From positions 248,001 to 312,000 of the forward strand of contig JHYJ01000006.1 in assembly GCA_000621425.1 (NCBI GenBank): 64,000 nucleotides of DNA. The letters are read 5' to 3'. The position numbers and the translations under genes were made by a program. Shown here in pieces: positions 1-8,306 of the stretch; the stretch's first letter is position 1, and every line of letters begins with the position of its first letter. This stretch comes from Lachnospiraceae bacterium AB2028 (GTDB taxonomy: Bacteria; Bacillota; Clostridia; Lachnospirales; Lachnospiraceae). A model generated the notes under the pieces. The model did no database searches. It was given only the letters and a program-made list of their open reading frames with translations, and was not told where the DNA came from.

Positions 1-2
1 TC

Positions 3-1529
3 CAGGGTTTCCTTCCCCCGATGACTACAAAGATCAAGAAAGATAGTGCTTTCTTCAAGTACCTTAAGTATGAACGCTTTCAAATGGTGCCGGACATCTT
101 CAAGAAAGTAGAAGAACCGAGATTCCGATACCCCATGTATAAATCGGATAGTTTATATGCCAGGAAGGGCGACGAGATGAGTCTCTGCCTGCCTTTCTTC
201 AAACGCTACGAATTTTCCGATCCGGAGATGAAGATTAACCCGGATGATAACGCTTATTCTGAGATACATGGAAAAGTATATAGGATTCCTAAAACTGCGA
301 AAGAGCGTAAACTTTTCAACGGCTTTATGACTCAGGATGCTGCCCGTGTCGCGGATAAGAAAGCGGATATGTTCATGGTAATTAATCCGGGAGAGGAAAA
401 TTTAGTAGAAGAGGCCAAAAAATTAGTAGAAGAGGAAGCGGAAAAAGAGCGTAGAAGAAAAGGGAAAAACAAGGAAGCGGAAGAAGAGCCTAAATTAGTA
501 CAGCAGGAAGAAAAGGCAGAAGAGAAGAAAGAAAACAGGGATGAAGTCACTGCTAAACTCGGCAGAATAATATCTGACATCCGTGGAATCGTTATAAGGG
601 GCAGCAGTCCTAAGGATAAAGCAGAACGGGAGGAAATAGAAGAGAAATACAAAAAAGAGCATAAGACAAGAGGCAATAGAGTTCCAAGACATGTGACGGA
701 TTTTAAGACTAAATATACGGATGAGGAAAAGATAAAACTTTGCAAGTATATTTATGAGCTTAAGGAAATGTATGATACTTATGATTTCCGTTTTGTTTCC
801 TATTCAACTAATATGCCGGGAACGGAGGGATACGGAAAGCTCGATTTATGGATTCAGCAGTTTATTTATTTCTTTATTAACGCCTATAAGGATGACCAGG
901 TTGTAATTGATGAATTTCTCAAAATCGAGGGAAAATATGATACAGCTAAGCCTAAGGAGAAGATTTTTAGCGAACTGCAGGATGAAAATGGAGATATAAT
1001 CCTTCCAACTTACCTTCATTTTGATCAGGAAGCCTATGAGGGACTGAAGAGGCTTGCAAGTGATGAAACTGACGGCGCTTTGAAACTTAAGCTTGAGGCC
1101 CTTAATTTTAATGAGCGTAAGATTTTACTGAATAAGGAGCGGGCAAAGGAAATGCTGGCTCAGATAGATGAGGCACAGAAGAAGGCCGAAAAGTTCTATC
1201 AGCTTATGGGATGGAAGGAACCGCCCCAGAATAAGTTCTTCCTGTCGAAAGACGATTATAAGGGCTTCAAGAATATTGAAGAACTGGCAGTGGATCCGGG
1301 TATGACCTATCTTTCCATAGATAATAGGAATTATATCTACAGAGTGCCGGAATTTAGCAGATATGCTTCAGATAATGAATATATGAGGGCATTCAAGGCA
1401 GAGGAAAAGAAGAGGCATGACCCTAAACGCTGGGATGATCAGGATTTTGGTAAAAATATAAAAAAAAATATCGATTATGCAACAACCATGATGGAAAATC
1501 CGCTTAGGGGTAACATAAGCGTCTTATAG
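3..1529 (+). CDS. Charged protein of unknown function, left-truncated by the window edge
   Basis: I do not recognise this protein. The frame is open to the left edge. The first ATG, at 21, has no ribosome site (upstream is pyrimidine-rich), so the true start probably lies outside the window. From that ATG it is 502 residues. It has an aromatic/basic N-terminal part, a Lys/Glu-rich low-complexity stretch at about residues 125-175 likely to be coiled coil or disordered, and a globular-looking C-terminal half ending near residue 502. No signal peptide or membrane segment is visible, so it is probably cytosolic. A strong hairpin terminator follows at 1548-1592. Its charged composition recalls the large protein at 23226-26405, but I see no clear shared motif. 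Confidence 0.6.
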   Translation, partial: QGFLPPMTTKIKKDSAFFKYLKYERFQMVPDIFKKVEEPRFRYPMYKSDSLYARKGDEMSLCLPFFKRYEFSDPEMKINPDDNAYSEIHGKVYRIPKTAKERKLFNGFMTQDAARVADKKADMFMVINPGEENLVEEAKKLVEEEAEKERRRKGKNKEAEEEPKLVQQEEKAEEKKENRDEVTAKLGRIISDIRGIVIRGSSPKDKAEREEIEEKYKKEHKTRGNRVPRHVTDFKTKYTDEEKIKLCKYIYELKEMYDTYDFRFVSYSTNMPGTEGYGKLDLWIQQFIYFFINAYKDDQVVIDEFLKIEGKYDTAKPKEKIFSELQDENGDIILPTYLHFDQEAYEGLKRLASDETDGALKLKLEALNFNERKILLNKERAKEMLAQIDEAQKKAEKFYQLMGWKEPPQNKFFLSKDDYKGFKNIEELAVDPGMTYLSIDNRNYIYRVPEFSRYASDNEYMRAFKAEEKKRHDPKRWDDQDFGKNIKKNIDYATTMMENPLRGNISVL

Positions 1530-1547
1530 TACGGTGCCCCAGAATGC

Positions 1548-1592
1548 ATACGGGAAGGGGCGTTCGGTACGCTCCTTCCCGTATTGTTTTTT
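1548..1592 (+). terminator. Rho-independent terminator after the first gene
   Basis: The arms at 1548-1562 and 1570-1584 form a 15-bp stem with one G-U pair around the loop TTCGGTA. A T-rich tail follows. It closes transcription of the gene ending at 1529. Confidence 0.85.
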
Positions 1593-1629
1593 GGGGCGAT
1601 TATCAGGTGAATATTAGGGGAATATAGGG

Positions 1630-1635
1630 TATAAT
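1630..1635 (+). promoter_or_regulatory. Candidate -10 box upstream of the broken lipoprotein
   Basis: A perfect TATAAT lies at 1630-1635, about 45 bases before the lipoprotein start. The -35 position (around 1607-1612, GTGAAT) matches the consensus poorly, so this is only a candidate. Confidence 0.4.
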
Positions 1636-1679
1636 ATACCTTAAGCGTCAAAAAAATTACCACATAATAATCCATAAAA

Positions 1680-2202
1680 ATGATGACGAATATGCTTATA
1701 AAAATTTTCAAGAAGTGCATGGTTTCTTTAATTCCTGCTGTAACGCTGATGACGGTACTGTCAGGCTGTACGGATGCCAGCGGATCTGATTCGGGTGTTA
1801 CTGAAAGCTCTGCCTACGGCAAGACTGGTATGGCACTGCCCGTACATCGATGTATACTCTTCTGCTGACGGACAGGTAAACGGAAAGGGCTACAGGGAGT
1901 TTACCCTTGTGCGTCTAGACGGCGAGTTCTGGGAGTCAGATCCCGGCTGTACCAACGAGCTTACCGTAAATAAGGGCGATGACTTTGAAGGCTGGGATTC
2001 CTGGAAGGACTACAACAGAGAAGGTTTCGACTGCACGGTAAGTTTTGCCATAGAAGAAAATAAGATCGTGGTGACCACCAGCAATGCCGGAATATTTGTA
2101 AAGAGCGTATCTACTATCATTGATAAGATGGATGATGTATATGCGTCGCTTACCGGCGACCAGATCGTCCTGACCAATATCAGGATAGAATATAAAGAAT
2201 AG
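1680..2202 (+). pseudogene. Small lipoprotein gene split by a frameshift
   Basis: The first frame (ATG 1680, stop at 1868) encodes a lipoprotein signal peptide with lipobox LSGC followed by a Ser/Gly-rich linker, then ends in an unrelated tail. The +1 frame continues without a stop from before 1820 to 2202. It encodes a compact soluble domain beginning around CPYIDVYSSADG and ending IRIEYKE. Joined, the two give a normal lipoprotein of about 170 residues: signal, linker and one beta-rich domain. The switch must lie between about 1790 and 1850. This could be a real inactivating indel, an assembly error or, less likely, programmed frameshifting; I see no slippery heptamer. It sits just upstream of a two-component pair, so it could have been a sensor accessory protein (inference). 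Confidence 0.65.
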
Positions 2203-2220
2203 TGACGGAATGAGCATAAG

Positions 2221-2243
2221 ACCGGGGTAATAGCATCCCCGGT
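2221..2243 (+). promoter_or_regulatory. GC-rich hairpin just before the response regulator
   Basis: ACCGGGG (2221-2227) pairs with CCCCGGT (2237-2243) around a 9-base loop. No T-run follows, and the ribosome site GGAGGGGGG of the next gene begins a few bases later. It may be a weak terminator for the lipoprotein or a structure influencing translation of the regulator. Confidence 0.45.
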
Positions 2244-2260
2244 GTCCGGAGGGGGGATAT

Positions 2261-3025
2261 ATGCACTATAACTGTCTGATCGTGGATGACGAAATAGAGC
2301 TTGCCAAGATGACGGCAGAGTATTTCGAGATGTTCGACATAAAGACGCAGTATGTTGACAGCGTCTCTTCGTGTTATGAATTCCTTGATAAAAATGAGGC
2401 TGACCTGATACTGCTGGACATCAATTTAGGTGACGGCTCTGGTTTTGATGTGTGCAAGACTGTAAGGGAGAAGTATAAGCTCCCCATACTTTTCATCAGT
2501 GCCAGGCAGAGCGATGACGATGTACTGATCGCTCTCAGCATAGGCGGTGACGACTATATCAAGAAACCTTACAGCTTAGCTGTGCTTTTGGCCAAGGTAA
2601 AGATCAACCTAAAGAAGATTGAAGAACTTAAGAAGATCTCGGCCGGCGGGGACGGCAATGTTTCCGGTGCAGGAGGACAGGATGTTCCTGAGGCAGGCGG
2701 AGACAGTACGGATGACGCAGCCGGCGCATCAGGAAAAAGATTTACCATAGAGGATGCCACTATGTCAGTGGTGGTGGACGGAAGGCACATCAGCCTGAAG
2801 GCAAAAGAATTTGCTCTTTTAAAATGTCTTTACTCCCATAAGAATACAATAGTTACGAAGGATGCCCTTTTCGAGGAAGTATGGGGTGATACCTTCTATT
2901 CTGACGGCACGCTCAATGTCCATATCAGGAAACTCAGGGAAAAGCTGGAAGAGGATCCTAATGATCCCAAGATCATAAAGACTATCTGGGGAACCGGATA
3001 CATACTGGAGGAGCCTTCTGAATGA
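2261..3025 (+). CDS. OmpR-family response regulator
   Basis: A DNA-binding response regulator of 254 residues. The N-terminal receiver domain (about 1-120) has the acidic pair D9-D10, the phospho-acceptor D53 in LILLDINLG, a Ser in FISARQS and the conserved Lys in YIKKPYS. The C-terminal winged-helix domain (about 165-252) carries the usual trans-regulatory signatures, including TLNVHIRKLREKL and a WGTGY end. Between them is an unusually long Gly/Ala/Asp-rich linker (about 128-160); OmpR-type linkers are normally short. The ribosome site GGAGGGGGG precedes ATG 2261. The gene overlaps the downstream histidine kinase by four bases (ATGA), so the two are translationally coupled and form one system. 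The target genes cannot be told from sequence. Confidence 0.93.
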   Translation: MHYNCLIVDDEIELAKMTAEYFEMFDIKTQYVDSVSSCYEFLDKNEADLILLDINLGDGSGFDVCKTVREKYKLPILFISARQSDDDVLIALSIGGDDYIKKPYSLAVLLAKVKINLKKIEELKKISAGGDGNVSGAGGQDVPEAGGDSTDDAAGASGKRFTIEDATMSVVVDGRHISLKAKEFALLKCLYSHKNTIVTKDALFEEVWGDTFYSDGTLNVHIRKLREKLEEDPNDPKIIKTIWGTGYILEEPSE

Positions 3026-4224
3026 AAGGGTTAAAGAAGATTGCACTCTTTTATACTTTGTTTATGACTGTGGTGCTGCTTATAATCTGCGGCCTGCACA
3101 AGAGCCTTCGATTTGCCCAGAGGATACCGGAGTCATACACGGATGAAGAGCTAAAGATATACAAGCAGATCTGGGATCAGATGAATAACTCCGTGGATAT
3201 GTACAAGGAGCAAACCTTCATATTTACGGTATATATCTGGGCACTGATGATGCTGGCAGGATATGTCCTGCTTCTGGTCATTTACTTTAAGGACCTGAAG
3301 CCGATAATGGAGCTGCAGAAATTTGCTGAGGAGATTGCAAAGGGAAATCTTGATGTGCCCCTTCCGATGAAAAGGAACAACAGTTTTGTGGAATTTTCCG
3401 AGGGCTTTGACATCATGCGTGAGGAACTGCGGGCGTCGAAGCGGCGGGAGATAGAGGCGGAGAACGCAAAGAAACAGCTGGTGGCGGAATTAAGCCATGA
3501 CCTGAAGACTCCTATAGCAACCATACAGGCTACCTGCGAGGTCCTGGAGATGCAGATATCCAGGAAGAAGGCTGAGATAGAGAAACTTAAAGCAGAAGCT
3601 GACGGTGGGAATGCAGATAGTATTTCTGCAGAACTGACGGCAAGGTATGCTGAAATCGAAAACCTTGAGGAGAAGGTGGGCTATATCACCAAGAAGGCTG
3701 ACACCATAAGTGAGCTGGTGCAGAATGTACTTCATGCCACCATTGATGACATGAAGGAAGTCAGCATGTCTATTGATGAGTATTCTTCCGCTGAAATAGA
3801 GGGATTCATTATGAATCTCAAGGAATACGGCAAGATCATTATAGACGGCCACATTCCAGGATGCCTGGTATACATGGACAAGCTTAGGATGGAGCAGGTA
3901 ATCGACAATGTGATAGGCAACTCCTACAAGTATGCAGGGACGGATATTCATGTTTCCTTTAAAGAGACTGAAATCACTGTTAATGCAGAGGGAAAGAAGG
4001 ATAGGTTTGTCAAGATAATAATCAGGGACAAAGGGAAGGGCGTTCCAGAGGAAGAACTGCCACTATTAGTTGAGAAGTACTACAGAGGCTCAAACTCAAA
4101 GGATAAAAACGGATACGGCCTTGGAATGTACCTTGTAAAAAGATACATGGAAAAACAGGGCGGCGGTTTTGAATATTACAACGATAACGGATTTGTAGTG
4201 GAACTGCTGGTGAAGAAGGTATGA
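3022..4224 (+). CDS. Membrane sensor histidine kinase
   Basis: The partner kinase of the regulator at 2261-3025, 400 residues. There are two membrane helices (about 6-22 and 68-88) flanking a short extracellular segment of about 45 residues. A HAMP-like linker follows (about 90-145), then the phospho-acceptor H159 in ELSHDLKTP and a long charged coiled-coil insert. The ATPase domain has an N-box near residue 296 (NVIGNSYKY), a G1 box near 336 (DKGKGVPEE) and a G2 box near 364 (GYGLGMYLVKRY). The short sensor loop suggests sensing within or near the membrane, or through a partner such as the lipoprotein remnant upstream (inference). It overlaps the regulator by ATGA and is followed five bases later by a small zinc-ribbon gene. 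Confidence 0.93.
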   Translation: MKGLKKIALFYTLFMTVVLLIICGLHKSLRFAQRIPESYTDEELKIYKQIWDQMNNSVDMYKEQTFIFTVYIWALMMLAGYVLLLVIYFKDLKPIMELQKFAEEIAKGNLDVPLPMKRNNSFVEFSEGFDIMREELRASKRREIEAENAKKQLVAELSHDLKTPIATIQATCEVLEMQISRKKAEIEKLKAEADGGNADSISAELTARYAEIENLEEKVGYITKKADTISELVQNVLHATIDDMKEVSMSIDEYSSAEIEGFIMNLKEYGKIIIDGHIPGCLVYMDKLRMEQVIDNVIGNSYKYAGTDIHVSFKETEITVNAEGKKDRFVKIIIRDKGKGVPEEELPLLVEKYYRGSNSKDKNGYGLGMYLVKRYMEKQGGGFEYYNDNGFVVELLVKKV

Positions 4225-4228
4225 GTAT

Positions 4229-4456
4229 ATGCCATACGAATTCAGGGAAGTGATCTGTCCATACTGTAAACATCAGTTTATGTTTCAAAAAACTGAAGAT
4301 GGTGTGAGAATATATGATTGCAGGGATAAGATTACAGGAAAGAAAATGTATGTTGCAATCTGCCCTGAGTGCAGGGGATTTTTGTATGCTATTGAAAATT
4401 TTCTTGAAGGTGTCAGGGAAGATGATGACAGGGTAGCAAGGATTGGCTTTGAATAG
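4229..4456 (+). CDS. Small two-CxxC zinc-ribbon protein
   Basis: A 75-residue protein with two zinc knuckles, CPYC near residue 10 and CPEC near residue 47, consistent with a single zinc ribbon. The rest is polar and ends in an acidic stretch. Ribosome site GAAGAAGG lies inside the end of the kinase gene, so the gene is likely read with the two-component operon. I do not recognise a named family. A nucleic-acid or protein-binding adaptor is the generic expectation. Confidence 0.7.
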   Translation: MPYEFREVICPYCKHQFMFQKTEDGVRIYDCRDKITGKKMYVAICPECRGFLYAIENFLEGVREDDDRVARIGFE

Positions 4457-4473
4457 AAAAAACGAGGGGATTT

Positions 4474-4830
4474 ATGAAAAAAGAAAACAGTATTGATAAG
4501 TTTAACAAAGAGCATACGATAAAGGGTTATACGGCATATGATAATGGCGGTATGCGTTTTAGGATTGATGAAGACAACTATTCACTAAAGCCTTTCGGTA
4601 ACAGCGGACTTGGCGGTAATTGTCCCAGAGGATTAACAGTGTTCAGGAAGAAAAAAGGTGAAGAAAAGAATGTGGAGCTTTTTGATCTATTCATATATAC
4701 AAGCCCCATTGGATCAGAGGAAACAATCAGCTTTAATAATATGCTGGATGAATTAAAAAAAGAGAATAAGGATATTAAGCAAAAAGATTATATGCCTTAT
4801 ATAATATGGCATTTAACCAAGGAAACATAA
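4474..4830 (+). CDS. Hypothetical small cytosolic protein
   Basis: A 118-residue unrecognised protein with no signal or membrane segment. The ribosome site is GAGGGG before ATG 4474. It contains a Gly/Asn-rich centre (SGLGGNCPRG) and mixed alpha/beta character. It lies 17 bases after the zinc-ribbon gene and reads in the same direction, so it may share that transcript. Small proteins like this in accessory runs are sometimes immunity proteins, but nothing here proves it. Confidence 0.6.
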   Translation: MKKENSIDKFNKEHTIKGYTAYDNGGMRFRIDEDNYSLKPFGNSGLGGNCPRGLTVFRKKKGEEKNVELFDLFIYTSPIGSEETISFNNMLDELKKENKDIKQKDYMPYIIWHLTKET

Positions 4831-4933
4831 AGAAGGCATAACGCCGGAACAGTAAATTGTGTTGTAGACTAATACCGGATAATGCAAAAATGACAAAAGA
4901 AACGGCAAACAGACGAGGGAGGGACTTAAAATC

Positions 4934-5069
4934 ATGAGAAAATCACTTCGTATTCTGACAGTTCTTATGCCGGCTGTTTTTATCTTATCGGCCTGCGGTA
5001 TGCTTTTTTGTTTTAAGTGACAGCAATGGTGCCCCGGAGTATTTCGGAGGTATCATCATTCCGCAGTGA
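4934..5069 (+). pseudogene. Truncated lipoprotein remnant
   Basis: ATG 4934 has a strong ribosome site (GAGGGAGGG) and encodes a lipoprotein signal peptide with lipobox LSAC. The frame stops after 28 residues, at 5020. In a neighbouring frame a further short stretch (SDSNGAPEYFGGIIIPQ) runs to a stop at 5069. The picture is a lipoprotein gene that has lost almost all of its mature domain. A genuine 28-residue lipopeptide is possible but less likely. This and the pseudogene at 1680-2202 are two decayed lipoprotein genes within 3.4 kb. Confidence 0.5.
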
Positions 5070-5085
5070 ATAATTACGGATTAAT

Positions 5086-5661
5086 ATGACAAAGAAACTA
5101 ATACCAAAATTCATTCTGTTTTATTTTTCCATGCTGATCCTTTTGCCGGTCTTCTGCATAGAGTCCGGTTTTACGGACTATTTACCGCTTAAAAAACTGA
5201 TGCTGCCCTATGATTATAATGAGGCAGTCGAAAAACTAAATGAGCATTGTGGCACTTTTCCGTTTTCTCTTGGCAATTTTTATGGTGATGAGCATATTTA
5301 CCTGAGTGATGTTACCGGCGACGGAGTAGAAGATCTCTGCACTTTTATTTATTTCGGAAGCGGAATGCCACGGATGGATATAGTAATGCTTGATGCCGTA
5401 AATGACAAGTTCTATACGCTTGACGGAATGGAATTCAGAGGAGCCTACGGATATGATTACAGGATACTGTCGGTAGAGGGATACGGCATTGTTATTTCTG
5501 AAAAAAAGTTTTATCCGAAAGAAGGCATTGTCAAATTCGGGCTTCTGATCTTTGAGGATGGGGAGCTTGGAATGGCTGAATTCGATAGAGATTCTTCTGA
5601 ATACGAGAACGCAAAAGCAATTTATGAAAAGATGAAGGAAAACGGCGGGCTCTTTTTATAA
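5086..5661 (+). CDS. Predicted secreted or membrane-anchored protein of unknown function
   Basis: The 191-residue product begins with a hydrophobic helix (about 7-25, FILFYFSMLILLPVFCI) that could be a signal peptide or a single anchor. The mature part is beta-rich and includes DVTGDGVEDL, a motif like the Asp-rich calcium loops of FG-GAP/VCBS repeats, near residue 85. No catalytic signature is visible. It lies 13 bases upstream of the gene at 5675, suggesting co-transcription. No strong ribosome site is seen before ATG 5086. Confidence 0.6.
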   Translation: MTKKLIPKFILFYFSMLILLPVFCIESGFTDYLPLKKLMLPYDYNEAVEKLNEHCGTFPFSLGNFYGDEHIYLSDVTGDGVEDLCTFIYFGSGMPRMDIVMLDAVNDKFYTLDGMEFRGAYGYDYRILSVEGYGIVISEKKFYPKEGIVKFGLLIFEDGELGMAEFDRDSSEYENAKAIYEKMKENGGLFL

Positions 5662-5674
5662 GGAGAGGGAAATT

Positions 5675-6451
5675 ATGTATTTTAGATTAAAAGATATTGA
5701 ATATAAAATTGAATCATGCAGTGTTCGGTTTGATCTTGTTCCCAGCAATCAGAATTTAAAAGTGTATATAGATGTTGATGCTAAAACTGATAGTGATGCG
5801 ATAGATTTTGAACTGAGCGAGATCCATCTGTATCATAACAATGGTTTTGAAATCGGCGGTAAATCACTCAGAAAACTGGCAGGGAAAAAATTTGAATGGG
5901 ATAAAAAGACTAACCGCCTGGGAGAAGAGGCCGGAACCCTGTATGTTTTAGAGCATGAGGATGTGACCAGCGGGACCATTGAAATCCTTGATATCGATAA
6001 GGAAAAGATCCACATTAAATGGTCCGGGTATGCGAATGTCTACTGGAATGATGAGTTCGGCAAAAATGTTCCGTTTGAAACAGAGTTTGAAACTGAAATA
6101 CCGGCGATTCCCAAATATAAGGTGATCAACGGTATGGAAAAAACAAAAGCTAAGCTGGACAGGAACACCGAACTGGAGCTTCTGAATTTTGATGATGTTT
6201 TAAACGAAACAAACCGCTGCCGTGAAATGTGGAAGAACAATGACCGTGAGGCATGGCAGAAGTACGATGCTACGCTTAATCTGAAAATAATCCACAAGGG
6301 CGTTGAGTATTCCGGACAGGCAATCTATAAAGGCGATGCCATACACTGTGAAATGCGTATTGATGAAAACTGCCCTGTAAAGATCAAGATTATCAGGACT
6401 ACGATCGATACAACTTTCGGAAAGTTTAATTTTTATGTGGTCTGTGAATGA
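5675..6451 (+). CDS. Hypothetical beta-rich cytosolic protein
   Basis: A 258-residue protein that I do not recognise. The ribosome site AAGGAGAGGG precedes ATG 5675. The sequence alternates short beta strands with polar turns and has no signal peptide, membrane helix or metal motif. The first 145 residues look like one beta-sandwich-like unit ending near EIPAIPKY. A helical linker (about 150-195) leads to a second small beta unit. It follows the gene at 5086 closely and ends before the tcdA-larE group. Confidence 0.55.
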   Translation: MYFRLKDIEYKIESCSVRFDLVPSNQNLKVYIDVDAKTDSDAIDFELSEIHLYHNNGFEIGGKSLRKLAGKKFEWDKKTNRLGEEAGTLYVLEHEDVTSGTIEILDIDKEKIHIKWSGYANVYWNDEFGKNVPFETEFETEIPAIPKYKVINGMEKTKAKLDRNTELELLNFDDVLNETNRCREMWKNNDREAWQKYDATLNLKIIHKGVEYSGQAIYKGDAIHCEMRIDENCPVKIKIIRTTIDTTFGKFNFYVVCE

Positions 6452-6484
6452 ATCGTAACTAGCGCGAATAGAAAGGAATTGGTT

Positions 6485-7273
6485 TTGCTTAACGAATTTT
6501 CAAGAACTCAGCTATTATACGGCAAGGATGCAATGATAAAACTCGCACATAGCAGAGTTGCGGTTTTTGGAATAGGCGGAGTGGGCGGATATGTTGTTGA
6601 AGCCCTTGCCAGATCAGGCATCGGAGCATTGGATCTGATCGATGATGACAAGGTCTGTCTGACAAATATTAACAGGCAGATAGTAGCTACACAGAAGACG
6701 ATAGGAAAGTATAAGGTTGATGTAGCAAAAGACCGGGTAAAAGAGATATCTCCATCCTGCGAGGTCGCTACATATAAGACTTTTTATCTTCCTGAGACTC
6801 AGGATCAGTTTGATTTTACCCGGTATGATTATGTGGTTGATGCCATTGATACTGTTACGGGCAAACTTACGATCATAGAAAATGCCAAGGAACTGAATGT
6901 ACCGGTCATTTCATCAATGGGTGCCGGAAATAAGCTGAATCCGGCGCTTTTTGAGGTGGCAGATCTATATGAGACATCAGTATGTCCTCTTGCCAAGGTT
7001 ATGAGAAGGGAGTGCCGAAAAAGAGGTATAGAATCCTTAAAAGTTGTTTATTCAAAAGAACCCCCTGTCAGACCGTTGGAGGATATGTCTGTCAGCTGTG
7101 AGCAGCAAGGTATATGTCCTCCGGAAGAGGCAGGAAAACACACTGAGCGACGGGCTATTCCAGGCTCAACCGCGTTTGTACCATCCGTTGCCGGACTTAT
7201 CATGGCAGGTGAAATCATTAACGATCTGTGCAGAGAATACAGAGATAAGGAAATAGCTGACAGGAACAATTGA
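6485..7273 (+). CDS. tcdA: tRNA threonylcarbamoyladenosine dehydratase
   Basis: An E1-like ThiF-fold enzyme of the TcdA/CsdL family. It converts the t6A base of ANN-decoding tRNAs to the cyclic form ct6A using ATP. The nucleotide-binding motif GIGGVGGY lies near residue 30, followed by DDDKVCLTNINRQ, the adenylation-site arginine/asparagine signature. SMGAGNKLNP and a C-terminal SVAGLIMAGEII segment match the family. I prefer the TTG at 6485 to the one at 6479, because the ribosome site AAAGGAA (6472-6478) is 6-7 bases from 6485 but abuts 6479. The product is 262 residues, the usual size. larE follows 13 bases later, and the two are probably co-transcribed. Confidence 0.9.
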   Translation: MLNEFSRTQLLYGKDAMIKLAHSRVAVFGIGGVGGYVVEALARSGIGALDLIDDDKVCLTNINRQIVATQKTIGKYKVDVAKDRVKEISPSCEVATYKTFYLPETQDQFDFTRYDYVVDAIDTVTGKLTIIENAKELNVPVISSMGAGNKLNPALFEVADLYETSVCPLAKVMRRECRKRGIESLKVVYSKEPPVRPLEDMSVSCEQQGICPPEEAGKHTERRAIPGSTAFVPSVAGLIMAGEIINDLCREYRDKEIADRNN

Positions 7274-7286
7274 GGTATATAGAACT

Positions 7287-8114
7287 TTGGAAAATCTGAC
7301 AATAGACCAACAGAATAAACTTGACAGACTAAAGGAATATATCAGGGATCTGGGCTCTCTGGCAGTTGGTTTTTCCGGAGGTGTAGATTCTACATTCCTG
7401 CTTTTTGTAGCCCATGGAGTTCTGGGGGATAAGGTGATTGCTGTTACCGAAGCAGATGCATCAGTGCCTGAAAGAGAACTGAAGGAAACCAAAGCTTTTT
7501 GCGATGAGCACGGAATACGACAGATTGTCTGCAGGGCAAATCCTTTGAAGGATGAGGGATATCGTCTCAATACCCCTGACAGATGTTATTTTTGTAAACA
7601 TGGAATATTTACGGAAGTAAAAAAAATCGCAGACGAAAACAACATAGCCTATATGGCCGAAGGGTCAAACCTGGATGATATAGGCGACTACAGACCGGGA
7701 CTTAGGGCAGCAGCAGAGCTTTCTGTAAAAAGCCCATTACGGGAAGCAGGGCTGACTAAAACTGATATCCGGATGATCTCAAAAGCGTTAGGATTACCTA
7801 CATGGAGTAAACCGTCCTATGCATGCCTTGCATCAAGATTTGTTTACGGCGAAGAGATTACCGAAGAGAAACTTGGAATGATCGATCAGGCAGAGCAGTT
7901 TCTGATAGAGAATGGCTTTTTGGAGGAGCGGGTTCGAATGCATGGGAACCTTGCAAGGATAGAAGTCCCTGCAAAAGACATAGAGCGTCTTGCGGACGAA
8001 GAGATCAGAGAAAGCGTTTATAAACGATTTAAAGAAATAGGCTTTATGTACGTAACTCTTGATATGATGGGATATCGGCTTGGCAGTATGAATGAAATGC
8101 TGAAAAGGGATTAA
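7287..8114 (+). CDS. larE: LarE-type sulfur transferase (PP-loop)
   Basis: An ATP-dependent sulfur transferase of the LarE family, 275 residues, TTG start with TGAGGT upstream. In characterised bacteria LarE inserts sulfur into the pyridinium precursor of the nickel-pincer cofactor of lactate racemase. The PP-loop SGGVDS is at residues 30-35. Three cysteines are visible: C100 and C103 in DRCYFCK and C180 in YACLASRF. C180 aligns with the sacrificial cysteine of the Lactobacillus enzyme. The extra CxxC pair is the pattern reported for LarE enzymes that carry a [4Fe-4S] cluster and can turn over. No larA, larB or larC is present in this window; tcdA is the neighbour. A different sulfur acceptor is possible. 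Confidence 0.9.
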   Translation: MENLTIDQQNKLDRLKEYIRDLGSLAVGFSGGVDSTFLLFVAHGVLGDKVIAVTEADASVPERELKETKAFCDEHGIRQIVCRANPLKDEGYRLNTPDRCYFCKHGIFTEVKKIADENNIAYMAEGSNLDDIGDYRPGLRAAAELSVKSPLREAGLTKTDIRMISKALGLPTWSKPSYACLASRFVYGEEITEEKLGMIDQAEQFLIENGFLEERVRMHGNLARIEVPAKDIERLADEEIRESVYKRFKEIGFMYVTLDMMGYRLGSMNEMLKRD

Positions 8115-8306
8115 AATGACGGTACCATTCGGACGCGGCTCCGGCATAAGAGCGAATATAATAGAAACAAAGCCGGTGTCGGAATATGACTGTGCAGGGT
8201 GGAGAAATCGCAGGAAATATGATAATATACATAAGGTTTTGCGTAAAATTATCGTGAACCGGAAGTATTGGATAAAAGATAATTTATTAGAAGGAGATAA
8301 AAAACC

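Noticed and set aside
332-745. 137-residue antisense frame within the first gene
   Set aside because: Ser/Leu-rich shadow frame opposite a long Lys/Glu-rich coding stretch, with no start context.
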